From NCBI GenBank assembly GCA_000827325.1, contig KN832874.1:1148067-1212066 (forward strand): a stretch of 64,000 bases of DNA, in the 5' to 3' direction. Shown here piece by piece: positions 47,282 through 58,173 of the stretch (positions within the stretch are counted from its first letter, which is position 1; every line of letters begins with the position of its first letter). The notes beneath the pieces are model-generated. The model ran no database searches and was not told the origin of the DNA. It was given only the letters and a program-made list of their open reading frames with translations. Source of the stretch: Oidiodendron maius Zn (taxonomy: Eukaryota > Ascomycota > Leotiomycetes > Myxotrichaceae). The position numbers and the translations under genes were made by a program.

Positions 47282-49081
47282 TTACACTTTCTGTCGGCGT
47301 ATCTTTCTCCCTGCGTGTGCGCTCTCCTGAGATTGCTCTCTCCCCCGTTTCGAGAAAGAGGAGGATGGCTGTATTTGTGTCATAGTTTCTGCCCGACTGG
47401 GTACGTCCGGCATTTCAACTGAGTTGTTTGTTCTTGATGGAGCAAGGCTAGCTCCTGGAGTAGCCTTTCGACTGTTTGATGGAATATTTGTCTGCCCATA
47501 TCGATAAAAATTTTCGTCCGCTCTCCGTGCTCCTTCGTTGGTATCCGCATTCAATTTATCCGTAAGAGCTTTGGCGGCGTTTTTTAGCAGACCACAAAGT
47601 TCGTTGACTCCGTACCCAATTAGGATCTTTTCGAATGTTTCAAAAACGGTCTTCCTGTCAAAGTCATCTTTATTAACTGTGAAAAATTCTTGGTGCTCAA
47701 ATTTTAATGGATAGTCGGTCCTATCCGGCATGATGAAGCTCCCAGCTGACGCATTTTCGGGCAGTTCGATGGCTCGATGAATGCGAATCGTAAGTCCTTC
47801 TGTACTGGCCACTACAGAGAAGAATCTGACTTTTTCAAAGAAATGTTCCTTATGTCCAGCGTCTCGGAAGAATTCAAACATATTATGTAGGGACTGACTT
47901 GCGTTGTTCAGACTCTGAAGTTTCCCTCTAATATCACTTGAAGGAATATCTGCCCTTTTAGCCTCAATAGTTAAGAAATGAAAGATCCTGTCCCTTCCAG
48001 AACCGACCATTTTCTCATAGCATGCGAGCCGTTTGACTGCCGTTGGTGTTGATCTCCATGAGTCGTCAGGGATTATTTTCTGTCTGCAGAAACACACAGC
48101 GAGGTCGGGTTTCGGCTGAGTTAAGAACTTGGCACGCCATGCATATGCTCTACTCGGCATTGGTGGACAATCCCATGCCTGTTCGACACTAAAATCTAGA
48201 CAAAGTTCGCTACTTGGCTGTCTCTCATAGATTAGGCAGTGTCTAGCGATTAGACTCATCATAATGGTTCGCTGAAATAGTGCCTCGTTCGATCCATTTT
48301 GGCATTTTGCTCGATCCATAGCCCATAACTGTCCATGTAACTCACTAATTTCGTCGGTTTCTCGAATTGATCCATTTAATGACAGCTTCCTTATGTGATT
48401 TGCCCTTGGATCGGTAGCTGCGCTTTCATTTAAAGTAACATTTCGACATTCAAGTCCGTCTGAGAACTTGACCTTGTCAGGACCTATTTTCCCTAACTCA
48501 ACCTTTGCCATATCCGGATTCGCCATAATAAAGTCAATGAGAGCCGCCACTTCTTCATCCAGCGGTGGTAAGTAACCCCAATAGCGATAGAACCTCTGTT
48601 CGGGGTCTATATCTAGCGACGAGGAAGTTCCGTTGTCGGAATATTCAGCAGTCGACTCGTAGAAACTTTGATATTGATCTAGAAGCGTATTCTCTATGCT
48701 CCTTACTAGACCACTAGGATATCCGCTTGCTAGAGTTTCTACCTGCCTATTATTCGTTTCTTTTCTAGGCCTTCGAGATGTGCGAGCTCTTCGAAGAATT
48801 GATTCTGGGTCGTCTTCAACGGGTTGCAAGTTTCCAGCAGAACGTCGCGAACTGGAACGAAATTCGTTGTGGGAACGAGCAAGATTACTTCTTGGCGCGT
48901 TTCTAGCCTATAATCGAATAAAGAGACAAGATAAGCGTACAAAGTTGCAGATAGCAAGGGACTGCGGTGGAGAGGCCGTACACATTCTTACCTGCTGTCT
49001 AGACTGCGGAGTTTGGGTAGTGCCTTTCCGAGTCACCGGGGGCTTTGGACGAGCAGCCTTTCTCTTTCCCTTCGGAGGCAT
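47282..49081 (-). CDS. DUF7924-like protein with PD-(D/E)XK-type signature
   Basis: Exons 49081-48992 and 48907-47282 give 571 residues. The N terminus is a short basic tail (MPPKGKRKAARPKPPVTRKG), the rest is globular to about residue 470, and the C terminus is disordered, ending in a basic KRGRE / GRKIRRQKV nuclear-localisation-like segment. The core carries KPDLAVCF (about 294-303) and, after 35 residues, FHFLTIEAKR (about 339-348). This PD...E-x-K spacing is typical of restriction-endonuclease-like folds and matches large families of fungal proteins now grouped as DUF7924. Cellular role is unknown. Nuclear nucleic-acid-related activity is a reasonable inference, not a demonstrated one. 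The ATG at 49081 is the natural start, and the 84-nt intron has GTAAGA...TATAG. Confidence 0.8.
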
Positions 49082-50405
49082 TGAACTTAGACCATGCGGC
49101 ACACCCTAGGATTCTGGTCTTTGGCGGCGAGCGCAGTGGATGGCATTTGCGAAAAGGGGAGGAAACAGCTGGCAAGAGTCAGAAGCGACGGATAATCAAA
49201 AGCTCGCTGTCCGACGCAATGAGCCTCCATTAACTAGGCTCGGCCCGCGTGGAGGGTGGGCTTACTAAAACAATAGCGTCAGATTGCTACCCATTGATAC
49301 GACAGCTGAAGTTGGGGTGGTACAGCATAAAGAGATATTTGGGATATTCTACCTTCTGCATCTGGCATTGTCTGCATTCAGCCATTGTCTTACCCCTGTC
49401 TGGCGAGTGCGGCAATACCTCCTATTCTGTTGGCCCAGTGCGATCTATTTTTGACTTTCGATTGCAGCCACGAAATCATCCCCCGCTATAGAGACAGAAT
49501 CATATGGCGCTTAGTACCAAAAGGAATAGCCTGTCCAATGCCTGCCCTCCATTTATTTCCTAGGGAAGGAACTATGTGCGGAAAACCACATATCAATGCG
49601 TAACAATGCGCTTTAGAGCCAACGGCGCAAAGGCACCAGCGACAGTAGATCTATCTTTTCGCCCTAGGGAGTATTCCTCACAAGCAAGTTTGTCGCCTAA
49701 AGCTGTTGATTTGTAGTGTTGGCACATAATCCCATTGCCCCTGCTACCGGCTTTCAAATCAGGCGTAACGCAAGACATCCGCATTTCAGCTATGGACATG
49801 AAAATCGACAGAAGCACTAGAAAAATGTATAATGTTCCTTTCGGGTCCGAAGAAAGAAAGGAAAGAGCAGAAATAAAATCCTACATAAGGGCACATACAT
49901 ACTGGAAAGTATAACAGGGTACTTAACACTGGTTTAATTGCTCCTAGTTTATTATAAAACTTCCACTTTTAATGAAAGTCTAATACTATCTATCTTTGAC
50001 GCACAATTTATTCGTACCATTTATATGGTAAGGAAAGTGTTTACCACTACCTTCAATTTGGTATCAAAGCCATTAATTTGGATTTAAAGGGACAACTACA
50101 CGGAGGGGGAACTCCGGTACGCATGTCATGAGTTTGAGACAGTATAAATTGGGGGTAGGGTGACAGGTATAATAACCTTGTGTGATGCCTCCACTGCAAT
50201 TGGGACACCTAGATGATGTGTTTAGTACTAGGGTATAACTAAAAGCTCACTAGAAGTCCGGGATTACACAATGATACAATATAGAGTACTATGACATAAG
50301 ATACTGGTAAAGCAATTACATAACGAGCGATATGTCCTTCACGCCAAAGCCTTAGATTCTTGTATTAATGTCATGCTTGTTTCCCTTTCCGCAACTAGTC
50401 CGTAT
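49082..50405. other. Intergenic region
   Basis: Nothing supported between the promoter of the DUF7924-like gene and the 3' end of FTR1. AT-rich from about 49.8 to 50.3 kb. Confidence 0.5.
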
Positions 50406-51527
50406 CTATTTCTCACCCTCGGCGTCACGCAAAATCCCGGTGGCTAGGTGGGCCTGGCCTTGTCGGACTATTTCGGCCGTTTTATCGTTAGATATAGCCT
50501 GTTTTCTCTTCACGTAGTTCTTCAAGCCAGGCACCTTGAGCATGAGCGCTACGGCCTCTCTTTTCAGCGGAAGCGAGCCGGTCCGCTCCTCGTAGAGCAT
50601 GCACGAGATGGCCAGCATAATGCCAACCCAGTACATGTTATAAGAGATGACAGAGCCATATGTTGCTGAGTTTTGCCAACCTAGAAGAGCCTGGAAGACA
50701 TCCCACCCGTTGTCAATCTCCGGGTTGCAGCAGTTGACATGCCATACAGTCTCTCTAATATCATACGATCCTGGCCCATCGCCCTCTTCTGCAACGTCAC
50801 TGCCGACTTTCTGAGCGAAGGTGTGGAACTGCAAGCTCCAGATAGCTTTGGAGAACATGCCGGCGGCGATCAAATACAGTACGCTGGTTGAAGCGATCAA
50901 AAAGATCTGGATTGACATGGCATTCCCTCCGCGGTAGATGAGGTACCCGACGAGAAGGCCGGCCAGAATGCCCGTTACGACGGGCAGTGGGAATTCAGTC
51001 GCTGGGAGTCCTAGGGACACTCCACCCACGAATACCACGGCTTCTACACCTTCTCGCATTGTGGTTATGAAGGGGAGGATAAACATGGCGTATCGTCGAG
51101 ACCAGGAGCTAAGTCTGCTCGTTGTATGCGCATGCTTCGATCTGTCCACTAAAGCCTGCGCAATCTTGACCTTCCACTTCTCTTTTGTCTTGTTGATTCG
51201 CAGAAGGGCGAGGCCCATGATGGTAATGATGACTGTCGCGATGAGATAGAAGATTCCCTCCCAGAGATCCTCAGACTCTGACCAGATATCTTTACCCAGA
51301 CCGTAGAAGACTCCGATGAATGCGCCTCCGATAATTAAGCACACGACAATACCCCCAATCGAACCCGCCCATACTTGCCGAACCAACCGCTTGTAAATCT
51401 GCTGGTCCTGATCGGGCTGGCCGAGACATTGCTTCAGGAACGAGAGAAGCACCGAGACGATAATAACAGCCTCGAGGCATTCTCGAAAGACAATGAAGAA
51501 AACTTGCGCAGCAAAGACGTCCGGCAT
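50406..51527 (-). CDS. ftr1: high-affinity iron permease FTR1
   Basis: An intronless gene of 373 residues with seven predicted transmembrane helices. It transports Fe(III) into the cell at the plasma membrane, in complex with the ferroxidase. The two R-E-x-x-E iron-binding motifs are intact: FRECLEAVI near residue 15 and MREGVEAVV near residue 160. A loop with a cysteine pair (HVNCCNPEIDNGWDVFQALLG) and the last helix MYWVGIMLAISCMLYEE are also as in fungal FTR1. It is divergent from FET3, and the two start codons are 1042 bases apart. The shared spacer carries ATCWGATAA iron-repressor sites. Length and topology match the family. Confidence 0.97.
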   Translation of the reverse strand: MPDVFAAQVFFIVFRECLEAVIIVSVLLSFLKQCLGQPDQDQQIYKRLVRQVWAGSIGGIVVCLIIGGAFIGVFYGLGKDIWSESEDLWEGIFYLIATVIITIMGLALLRINKTKEKWKVKIAQALVDRSKHAHTTSRLSSWSRRYAMFILPFITTMREGVEAVVFVGGVSLGLPATEFPLPVVTGILAGLLVGYLIYRGGNAMSIQIFLIASTSVLYLIAAGMFSKAIWSLQFHTFAQKVGSDVAEEGDGPGSYDIRETVWHVNCCNPEIDNGWDVFQALLGWQNSATYGSVISYNMYWVGIMLAISCMLYEERTGSLPLKREAVALMLKVPGLKNYVKRKQAISNDKTAEIVRQGQAHLATGILRDAEGEK

Positions 51528-51851
51528 GGCGATAAAGTGATAAAGTGTCCGTTAAAAGGAGAGACTGGAATACTGAGTTATAACGCTTCGCAAATGGGTC
51601 GGCCGGTCCGACAACAGGGTTAAAAAGACCCTCTCACCTCAGACCGTATAGATCGACAGACCATCTCGTATATCGACAAGAGGACTTGGCCGAGTTTCGG
51701 AACAAGCTTTTAACAAGCAGTGACTTACTAAACAAGCTTCGCACAAGGCGGGCCAGCAGCGAAACTACAAGTCAGATCCGTCACTTTCGCCGGAAAAAGG
51801 CGGGTCGATGTGATAACAACCTTGCAACTGAAAACTCCAAAGAATCAGATG

Positions 51852-51860
51852 ATCAGATAA
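51852..51860 (+). promoter_or_regulatory. SreA-type GATA site ATCAGATAA
   Basis: An exact match to ATCWGATAA, the element bound by SreA/Urbs1-type GATA repressors under iron sufficiency. A near-copy ATCAGAT directly precedes it at 51844-51850. It lies 325 bases from the FTR1 start. Confidence 0.75.
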
Positions 51861-52134
51861 CACGCCTATCCCTGGTTGGGTGCAAAGTACGCTGGTTGTA
51901 GGCTATTCGTTCATCACAAGCCTTTTATGTACTGTAAGATGCTAAAATAGCGAAATGAAAATCTAGACCCGAAACGAACAAAAAGAAGAAGAGACTAACG
52001 TGTGCCCACTTTAGCTCGTCTCACCATTCGAATGGACGTCTCCCTGGCAAGCTTTTCCCCTTGCAATACTACCTTGGATGGACCAATCTGCTCGGAATAA
52101 CATGCCATGAATCGAGATCCCCACTTCTGATCTG

Positions 52135-52143
52135 TTATCTGAT
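52135..52143 (-). promoter_or_regulatory. SreA-type GATA site (TTATCTGAT on plus strand)
   Basis: The reverse complement is ATCAGATAA, again exact. An adjacent GATAA follows at 52149. It lies about 430 bases before the FET3 start. Confidence 0.75.
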
Positions 52144-52569
52144 TCTCCGATAATCGCTCGTGTGCAGGGGCTGAAATTACCCCCGCTTTTATAGCACAGT
52201 TCTCTTCGTCCACTGAGCGTGCTCAGTAAATGGCTCAGTGGAGTGACAGGCGGATTACGGCCCATTTGAAGAATCTGGCCCCGGAGACATGTGCATACGA
52301 TGCCATCTTTTTGCATGTTATTTTTCTTCTGTGTAAGGAGCAGGATTTTTGCCCTTGTTCGCTCACCACTGACGGGCGGCTTCCGCCTTAAGGAATTGGA
52401 TGTTTCCGGGACATTTATCGTTCATCGTAGAATCCATCCCCTCCCCATTTAACTCTGATCTTTCAGAACAGACAAATAAATGCAAGACAGCCTTTAGCCT
52501 GGAGACAATAATCTCGACTCGGGTTTCTTCATCTCCCCATACCTCTCCATTCTTGAAAGTTATCGCGAG

Positions 52570-54450
52570 ATGGCCCCCTGGAGCGGTTCTACCCTCTGGG
52601 CTGCGACCATATTGCTGCTCTCCTGGATATGTGCAGCTAAAACCGTCACCTACGACTTCAATGTTACTTGGGTTACTGGCAATCCGGATGGGATGACGGA
52701 GAGGAAAGTTGTCGGCATCAATGGCCAATGGCCGCTGCCGATCATCGAGGTCGACAAAGGTGATCAGTTGATTGTCAATATGCATAACGGACTTGGAGAT
52801 AAAAGTGCAACGATTCACTTCCACGGAATGTATCAAAACGGGACCAACGAGATGGATGGCCCTTCGATGGTTACCCAATGTCCAATACCACCTGGAGCTG
52901 ACTTCACTTACAATTTTACCGTCAATCAGAATGGAACATACTGGTATCACTGTCACACCGACTTCTGCTATCCCGACGGCTATCGACAGGCTTTGATTGT
53001 GCACGACGATAACGCCTACTTTCACGACGAGTACGACGAGGAATTTGTGGTTACTGTTAGTGATTGGTACCATGAACTCGTCGAGGGCATTGCACCCGAT
53101 TTTTTGTCCGTGTACAATCCTACTGGCGCCGAGCCTATCCCGGATGCTTTCCTGTTCAATGATACCTTGAATTCAAGCCTACCAGTCAAGCCAAATACGA
53201 CCTATCTCATCAGGATCATCAATATTGGAGCCTTCGTCGCTCAATACTTCTATATTGACGGCCACAACTTTACAATAGTTGAGATAGACGGGGTGTATAC
53301 GGAGCCCACAGAAGCTGATATACTCTATATTGGAATTGCACAGCGATATTCGATTTTGGTAACAACAAAGAACTCAACAGACCAAAACTATGCCATCGTC
53401 ACTGTGGCAGACTCTGTACTGCTCGACACGATTCCACCTACACTACAACTGAACAATACCAACTGGCTAGAGTATAATGCCAGTGCGCCACATCTCCAAG
53501 CCAATATCACCGTCGACCAGGCATCTGATCTTAACCCTTTCGACGACTTCACGCTGGTGCCGTATGATAACATGCCGCTCCTGCCAGACCCAGACTATGA
53601 GATCACCGTTGCCGTGAACATGGAGGTCATGGGGAATGGTTTTGGATATGCTCTTTTGGACAATATATCCTACACTGCTCCGAAAGTACCTACACTGTAT
53701 TCCGTCCTCTCATCTGGAAACTTGTCAACGAATTCTGAAATCTACGGAGAATTTACACATCCTTTTATCTTGGAACACAACGATGTAGTCCAGATTGTGC
53801 TCAATAATAATGATGGTGGCTCTCACCCATTTCATCTCCATGGGCATAATTTCCAAGTCATTCAACGCGCACCATCTTATGGACCCACATTCTATGACTA
53901 CGCTGACGGCGACCCTGTGCCATACGATCCAAGCAACCACACTGCGTTCCCTGCGACTCCAGCTAGGAGGGATGTATTCGTACTGCCGCCGCAGGGCTAC
54001 TTCGTCATCCGGTTCGTCGCCGACAACCCCGGCGTATGGTTCTTTCACTGCCATATTGATTGGCATTTATCTCAGGGCCTTGGTATGCTGCTCATCGAGG
54101 CCCCCACTCAGATGCAAGAACGCATGTCTATTCCACAACAGCACCTGGATGTCTGTCAAGCCGCAAGTGTGCTCACGACGGGAAATGCAGCCGGCAACAC
54201 GGAGAATTTCTTGGACTTAGCTGGTCAAAACAGCCAACAGTCATTTCTCCCCAATGGATTTACTGCCCGAGGAATCGTCGCGCTTGTATTTTCTGTCATA
54301 AGTGCTCTGCTTGGCGTTGTTTTCATAGTCGTGTACGGATTGAGCGATCTCAAGTTCCACAACAAGGAAAACCCAGAGATTGCAATGGTAATAGAGAACC
54401 TTCCAAAGGGTGCTGCGGAGACGACTGTTGTGAATGATTATAAAGATTGA
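52570..54450 (+). CDS. fet3: multicopper ferroxidase FET3
   Basis: An intronless gene of 626 residues. It oxidises Fe(II) to Fe(III) at the cell surface and passes it to FTR1. A signal peptide (WAATILLLSWICAAK) is followed by three cupredoxin domains. Copper motifs are IHFHG (83-86), WYHCH (125-129), HPFHLHGHNF, and WFFHCHIDWHLSQGLGMLL with the type-1 cysteine. A membrane anchor (GIVALVFSVISALLGVVFIVVYG) near residue 580 and a 35-residue cytosolic tail fit Fet3 rather than laccase. Many N-x-S/T sites suggest heavy glycosylation. The second copper motif is unusual: HCHTDFCYPDGYRQAL replaces the usual HSHT-DGQY-x-DG-x-xG form. The ATG at 52570 gives the signal peptide directly. Confidence 0.95.
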   Translation: MAPWSGSTLWAATILLLSWICAAKTVTYDFNVTWVTGNPDGMTERKVVGINGQWPLPIIEVDKGDQLIVNMHNGLGDKSATIHFHGMYQNGTNEMDGPSMVTQCPIPPGADFTYNFTVNQNGTYWYHCHTDFCYPDGYRQALIVHDDNAYFHDEYDEEFVVTVSDWYHELVEGIAPDFLSVYNPTGAEPIPDAFLFNDTLNSSLPVKPNTTYLIRIINIGAFVAQYFYIDGHNFTIVEIDGVYTEPTEADILYIGIAQRYSILVTTKNSTDQNYAIVTVADSVLLDTIPPTLQLNNTNWLEYNASAPHLQANITVDQASDLNPFDDFTLVPYDNMPLLPDPDYEITVAVNMEVMGNGFGYALLDNISYTAPKVPTLYSVLSSGNLSTNSEIYGEFTHPFILEHNDVVQIVLNNNDGGSHPFHLHGHNFQVIQRAPSYGPTFYDYADGDPVPYDPSNHTAFPATPARRDVFVLPPQGYFVIRFVADNPGVWFFHCHIDWHLSQGLGMLLIEAPTQMQERMSIPQQHLDVCQAASVLTTGNAAGNTENFLDLAGQNSQQSFLPNGFTARGIVALVFSVISALLGVVFIVVYGLSDLKFHNKENPEIAMVIENLPKGAAETTVVNDYKD

Positions 54451-56056
54451 ACCGGTGATTCTCCCATTTCAGGCACCGCGAATGAGGTAGTTCCTAACTA
54501 ACTCTCATCGGTTGAGAAGACAAATAATATTTTAAGCATTATCATCATTTCAATATTTTTTGCGTCGGCTGAATGACAAGAGATTAATTTTCCAAGCTGT
54601 CTACAACAGCTCCCGATTGCTATAGAGAGATACCCTGGAATATTTAGTACGGATCGAATATCAGCCTCTCAGGTGTAGTCCGAAGGAAGCTTCGGCGGGC
54701 AATTTTGAGCTGTTGTTGAGATATCAATCGAATGCTATTGTGGGGCGTGATGAGAGATCGTTGCACTATTGTATTGTGTATAGGCAGGCTATGATATAAT
54801 ATGACTATTATCTAAGGTTGCATAAAAGCTAAGTGTGTAAACTCCAGCTGCTTTAATAATCTAGTTATGCTGTATAAATATTATAGGAGTCTCGTAGATA
54901 TGAGCAAGCTTCCAACTTACCATCCTGCTCCGCAGTCGTTGCTGGGAATACCTAGCGAGGCGAATTTTGTACTATTTGTATACTTCTCCAAGGACTCGCT
55001 TCACGAGGCTTAGTACGTTAGAATGGATTTGAATTTCACTCATGAGATCAGGGACTGGAACTGCAAGTGCTACAGAGCACATGAGAGAGGACAGGCAAAT
55101 CCTGCTCGTAAATTCTGAGGAAAGCATACAGGCAAATCTCACGACTTTAGACGTTTTATCTCCGTAGAGTAAGTTTAAGATGTTGATAATGGTAGTAAAA
55201 ATAGTGAGATTGCTGAAGTTGATAAAAAGTTTAGAGAAGAACTGCGTTCTTAGTAGATATTTATCACATTTTCCTGTTTAAACCTTCTCATTTCATCCTG
55301 CTCCGTTTCTCGTCGCAGTGCTAATATCTTTACATCAGGTAATTAATTTAGATGCCAAACTTAAGATTATTCTCAACCATTCTTGATACGAAAGGAAGAA
55401 TATTTTCTCATCGTGAGTTTAAAGGAAACGGGCTGTGTTATTGCTGCTCAGCCACCCTGTTGGTGTTTAGCCATCCCCGTTGGTGTTTAGCCACTCTGTT
55501 GGTGTTTAGCCACATTGTTGGTGTTACCTACTTTGGCTGCCGACAATGAAATCTCTAGCAAGCCGAGCCGTGGTACAAACCTAGGTTCAGATGATGTTAT
55601 CGACGCGATGTTATGAAAGGAAGCTTTCTATTTTAAGGATCGTCCCTATTTTCTACTGGCTATCGCACTCGTAGGGGCTCGGATTTAGATCCTATGTCGA
55701 GTTTTTGCGCACGTCTACTACAAAGTGCAAGATCTTCTGGGAAATAGGATTAACAAACATGTTGGTACGGCCAGACTTGTGGGAGGGGCAAAAGACGCTT
55801 AAAGGATTCAGTTTTAGAATATGTTGAGATGACCTCTCGCTCGAGGATTCAACATCCTATCTTAATAAAGCATGCAATAGTTCCAAAAATAGCAATCAAG
55901 AAGGCACAATGATAAACTTGACATATGATGACCATGTTTGCCATTTTTCAGAAGTCTTGAAATAAAATCGAAACATGAACTAACAATTTAGTCTCACTAC
56001 ATGGTCCTAAAATATATCATTGAAACGTATTATCAACAAACAACCAAACTGTCGAA
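54451..56056. other. Intergenic region with minisatellite
   Basis: No gene is supported. A 19-20 bp minisatellite lies at 55459-55530. The rest is AT-rich and unremarkable. Confidence 0.6.
55459..55530 (+). repeat. 19-20 bp minisatellite, four units
   Basis: The unit GTTGGTGTTTAGCCA plus 4-5 variable bases starts at 55459, 55479, 55498 and 55517; the last copy is partial. It lies in intergenic DNA. Confidence 0.85.
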
Positions 56057-56709
56057 ATGCACAAATCGATCATTTTCATCTTCGCCTACGCCACTGGCCT
56101 GATGGCGTCTCCTTTTACAGAATCTCAGCACCCTACCAATATCCTCACCACCAATAATTACGTCGAACACTATCGTGAGCCGGTTGCAAACGGTACTCTA
56201 GTCTATCTAGGTCATGCGTCCGATGCTGCAAATGGCATCCCGACAACTCTCCCTAGAGCAAGAAAGGCCAAAGCGCGCGGATCTTGCGCAACCACCACCG
56301 CGCCCACATGCTCCACAAAGCATATGGCACGCAGCGACGTTTGCGCCCAGCTCGTGACAGAGCTCCAAGGGAATTCGCAGATTATGGTCCCTAAGTCGCC
56401 TCGCCAGATCTGCTATGAGGGCGCCGGGGGTGGATTCAATGAGTACTGTTGCGTCTCGTGGGGCACCAAGGTACCTAATCTTGTCAAGAGTGACTTGGCC
56501 GGTTATGTTAATACCAGTAAGTAACGTTTTCCGCTATCCTGCCCTATTGCTGTTGAAATGTCCTGTATAGAAGACATAGTACTAATCCGCCGTCTCCTGT
56601 AGTCCTGCAAACATGCACTGCCAACGGCATTTCGGGTAAGATCTATAACGTCATGGTTCACTCGACTTGCTCCAGCGTTTGCTTATCCAACCGCGGGACT
56701 GGCTGCTAG
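56057..56709 (+). CDS. secreted cysteine-rich protein, WD-like fungal family
   Basis: Exons 56057-56516 and 56603-56709 give 188 residues, with an 86-nt intron of form GTAAGT...TGTAG. A signal peptide (MHKSIIFIFAYATGLMAS) is followed by about 55 poorly ordered residues ending in a basic stretch (RARKAKARG). A compact domain with eight or more cysteines comes next: GSCATTTAPTCS, DVCAQLV, RQICYEG, NEYCCVSWGTKVP, LQTCTANGISGKIYNV and a final CSSVCLSNRGTGC. The CCVSW-x3-VP-L and C-x-NG-SG...C-x3-CLSNR pattern resembles fungal secreted proteins annotated as WD-like domain. I base that on pattern memory, so the family name is tentative. Function is unknown. Confidence 0.8.
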
Positions 56710-58173
56710 GTAGATTGGAGTTGACTCTTGACACTTCTATTATCTAAAAGAGATGACTCGGGTGGGATAAGGGAGGTGGATAGGCTGATTTATTTCTTAT
56801 TTTTTCTCTTTTAAAGGCGTGAAGCTTGTTTTGTATGAAGCATTGTGCGAGGGCACACATTCAGCAAAAAGCGAGATGTTCGGGTGTTGGTGGTCTGGTA
56901 CGTTGCGAAGCCGCATTATCTGCGAGTTGTTCATACCTAAACTAAGAAACCCAAAAAATCAAATTTTTGGGTATCAAATTTTTAGCAGTCGTTCAGCGAG
57001 GGGCACTGAAAAGCCTTGCTTGGTGGACTCGTGGTAGATGAAGCGAGCCTACCTATGCAGGTTCTTAACTTAGGATTCGTTGTATAAATACGGTGCTTAA
57101 CCAAGCCACACCAACAGAATATCAGAGCGAGAGTCACCACCAACATGGGTTGTCTATCACGCACGGGGAGGCTTGTATAAATAACTCCCAGCCTGGCTCA
57201 CGCCTCGAGGGATTCCAGTCCCAATCCCTATATAATTATCCTTTGGATGTCTGGCATCATCTGACCACACTTTCTCCATTGAATATCGACACCATCAGAT
57301 AACGCCTTCTTATTTATTTTCTCTGGCAAAACATCGGTATCGCAGGTGCCAGCCCACCTCTACTACCCCACCTTTCCGTGCATCTCACATTAATACTTAC
57401 CTATTATTGCTATTACAGACTACTTCAGCTCCAACCCTTATCTACCGCGGGCAGAATTCCCCACCCCGTCTGTCTCCAATATCTAGTATTACGGCCCAGA
57501 TACTGTCAGTATCGCGATTTAGTGCAAAACTCGATCTACTATAGTATAAACCTGTATCTTCATATTCTTGGACACTAGTTATTTGTAATACAGTAATAAG
57601 TTGTATCTCCATCATACTTGGACTAATTAAGCAGCTTTTAGTAAATGAATTTCACGCCTTCACCAAGCGATGCACTGCACAAATCCGCACAATTTGCACA
57701 AGTATAGACTTCTCGGGCTCTCGCTGTTTAGCATCCGTGGGTTGTAGAGTGTTATGCATAATAATTGCCGGGCCACTATCGAAATGTTGATTTGATTGGT
57801 TGCAAAGCTTGTCCTAATGCCCCGAAGTCCCGCACGCCGAGACGTGTTACCATGTAATGGTTCTTGTATGATTGGTCAATAGCAACTGCCGATAGATCAT
57901 ACATGTCCGGCCCACTGCTAAGTCTATGCTGTATGGTGGTTAACAGCGGCACGGGTCGGAAACTAATGCCCTCGCACCACATCAAGATGGGTTGCGGCAG
58001 TATTCAAAGCGGAAGGGACGGCACATTTTGCATGAAGAGTTGGAATGCCTTGTGCATTCTTAGATTGAAGAGGGGTTAATAATACAGGTCTCCCTCGCCC
58101 TCTATTAATCCGTCAGATCTTTCTGATTCTATCACTCTTCAAGGAATCAACAGTTTTGATCATTCATTCCAAG
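56710..58173. other. Intergenic region
   Basis: Nothing recognised. Several 60-70 codon frames on both strands overlap and lack motifs. Confidence 0.5.

Larger units (their letters stand above)
51528..52569. promoter_or_regulatory. divergent FTR1-FET3 promoter
   Basis: This 1042-base spacer presumably drives both iron-uptake genes. It holds two exact ATCWGATAA elements (listed separately), GATAA copies at 51531 and 51539 just upstream of the FTR1 ATG and at 52149, and a CCAAT box at 52083-52087. The frames open inside it (for example 51686-51901 and 52011-52316) are unrecognised and overlap regulatory sequence. Confidence 0.75.

Noticed and set aside
55459-55530. Regularly spaced repeats resembling a CRISPR array
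   Set aside because: Spacers are only 4-5 bp and the genome is eukaryotic. It is a minisatellite.
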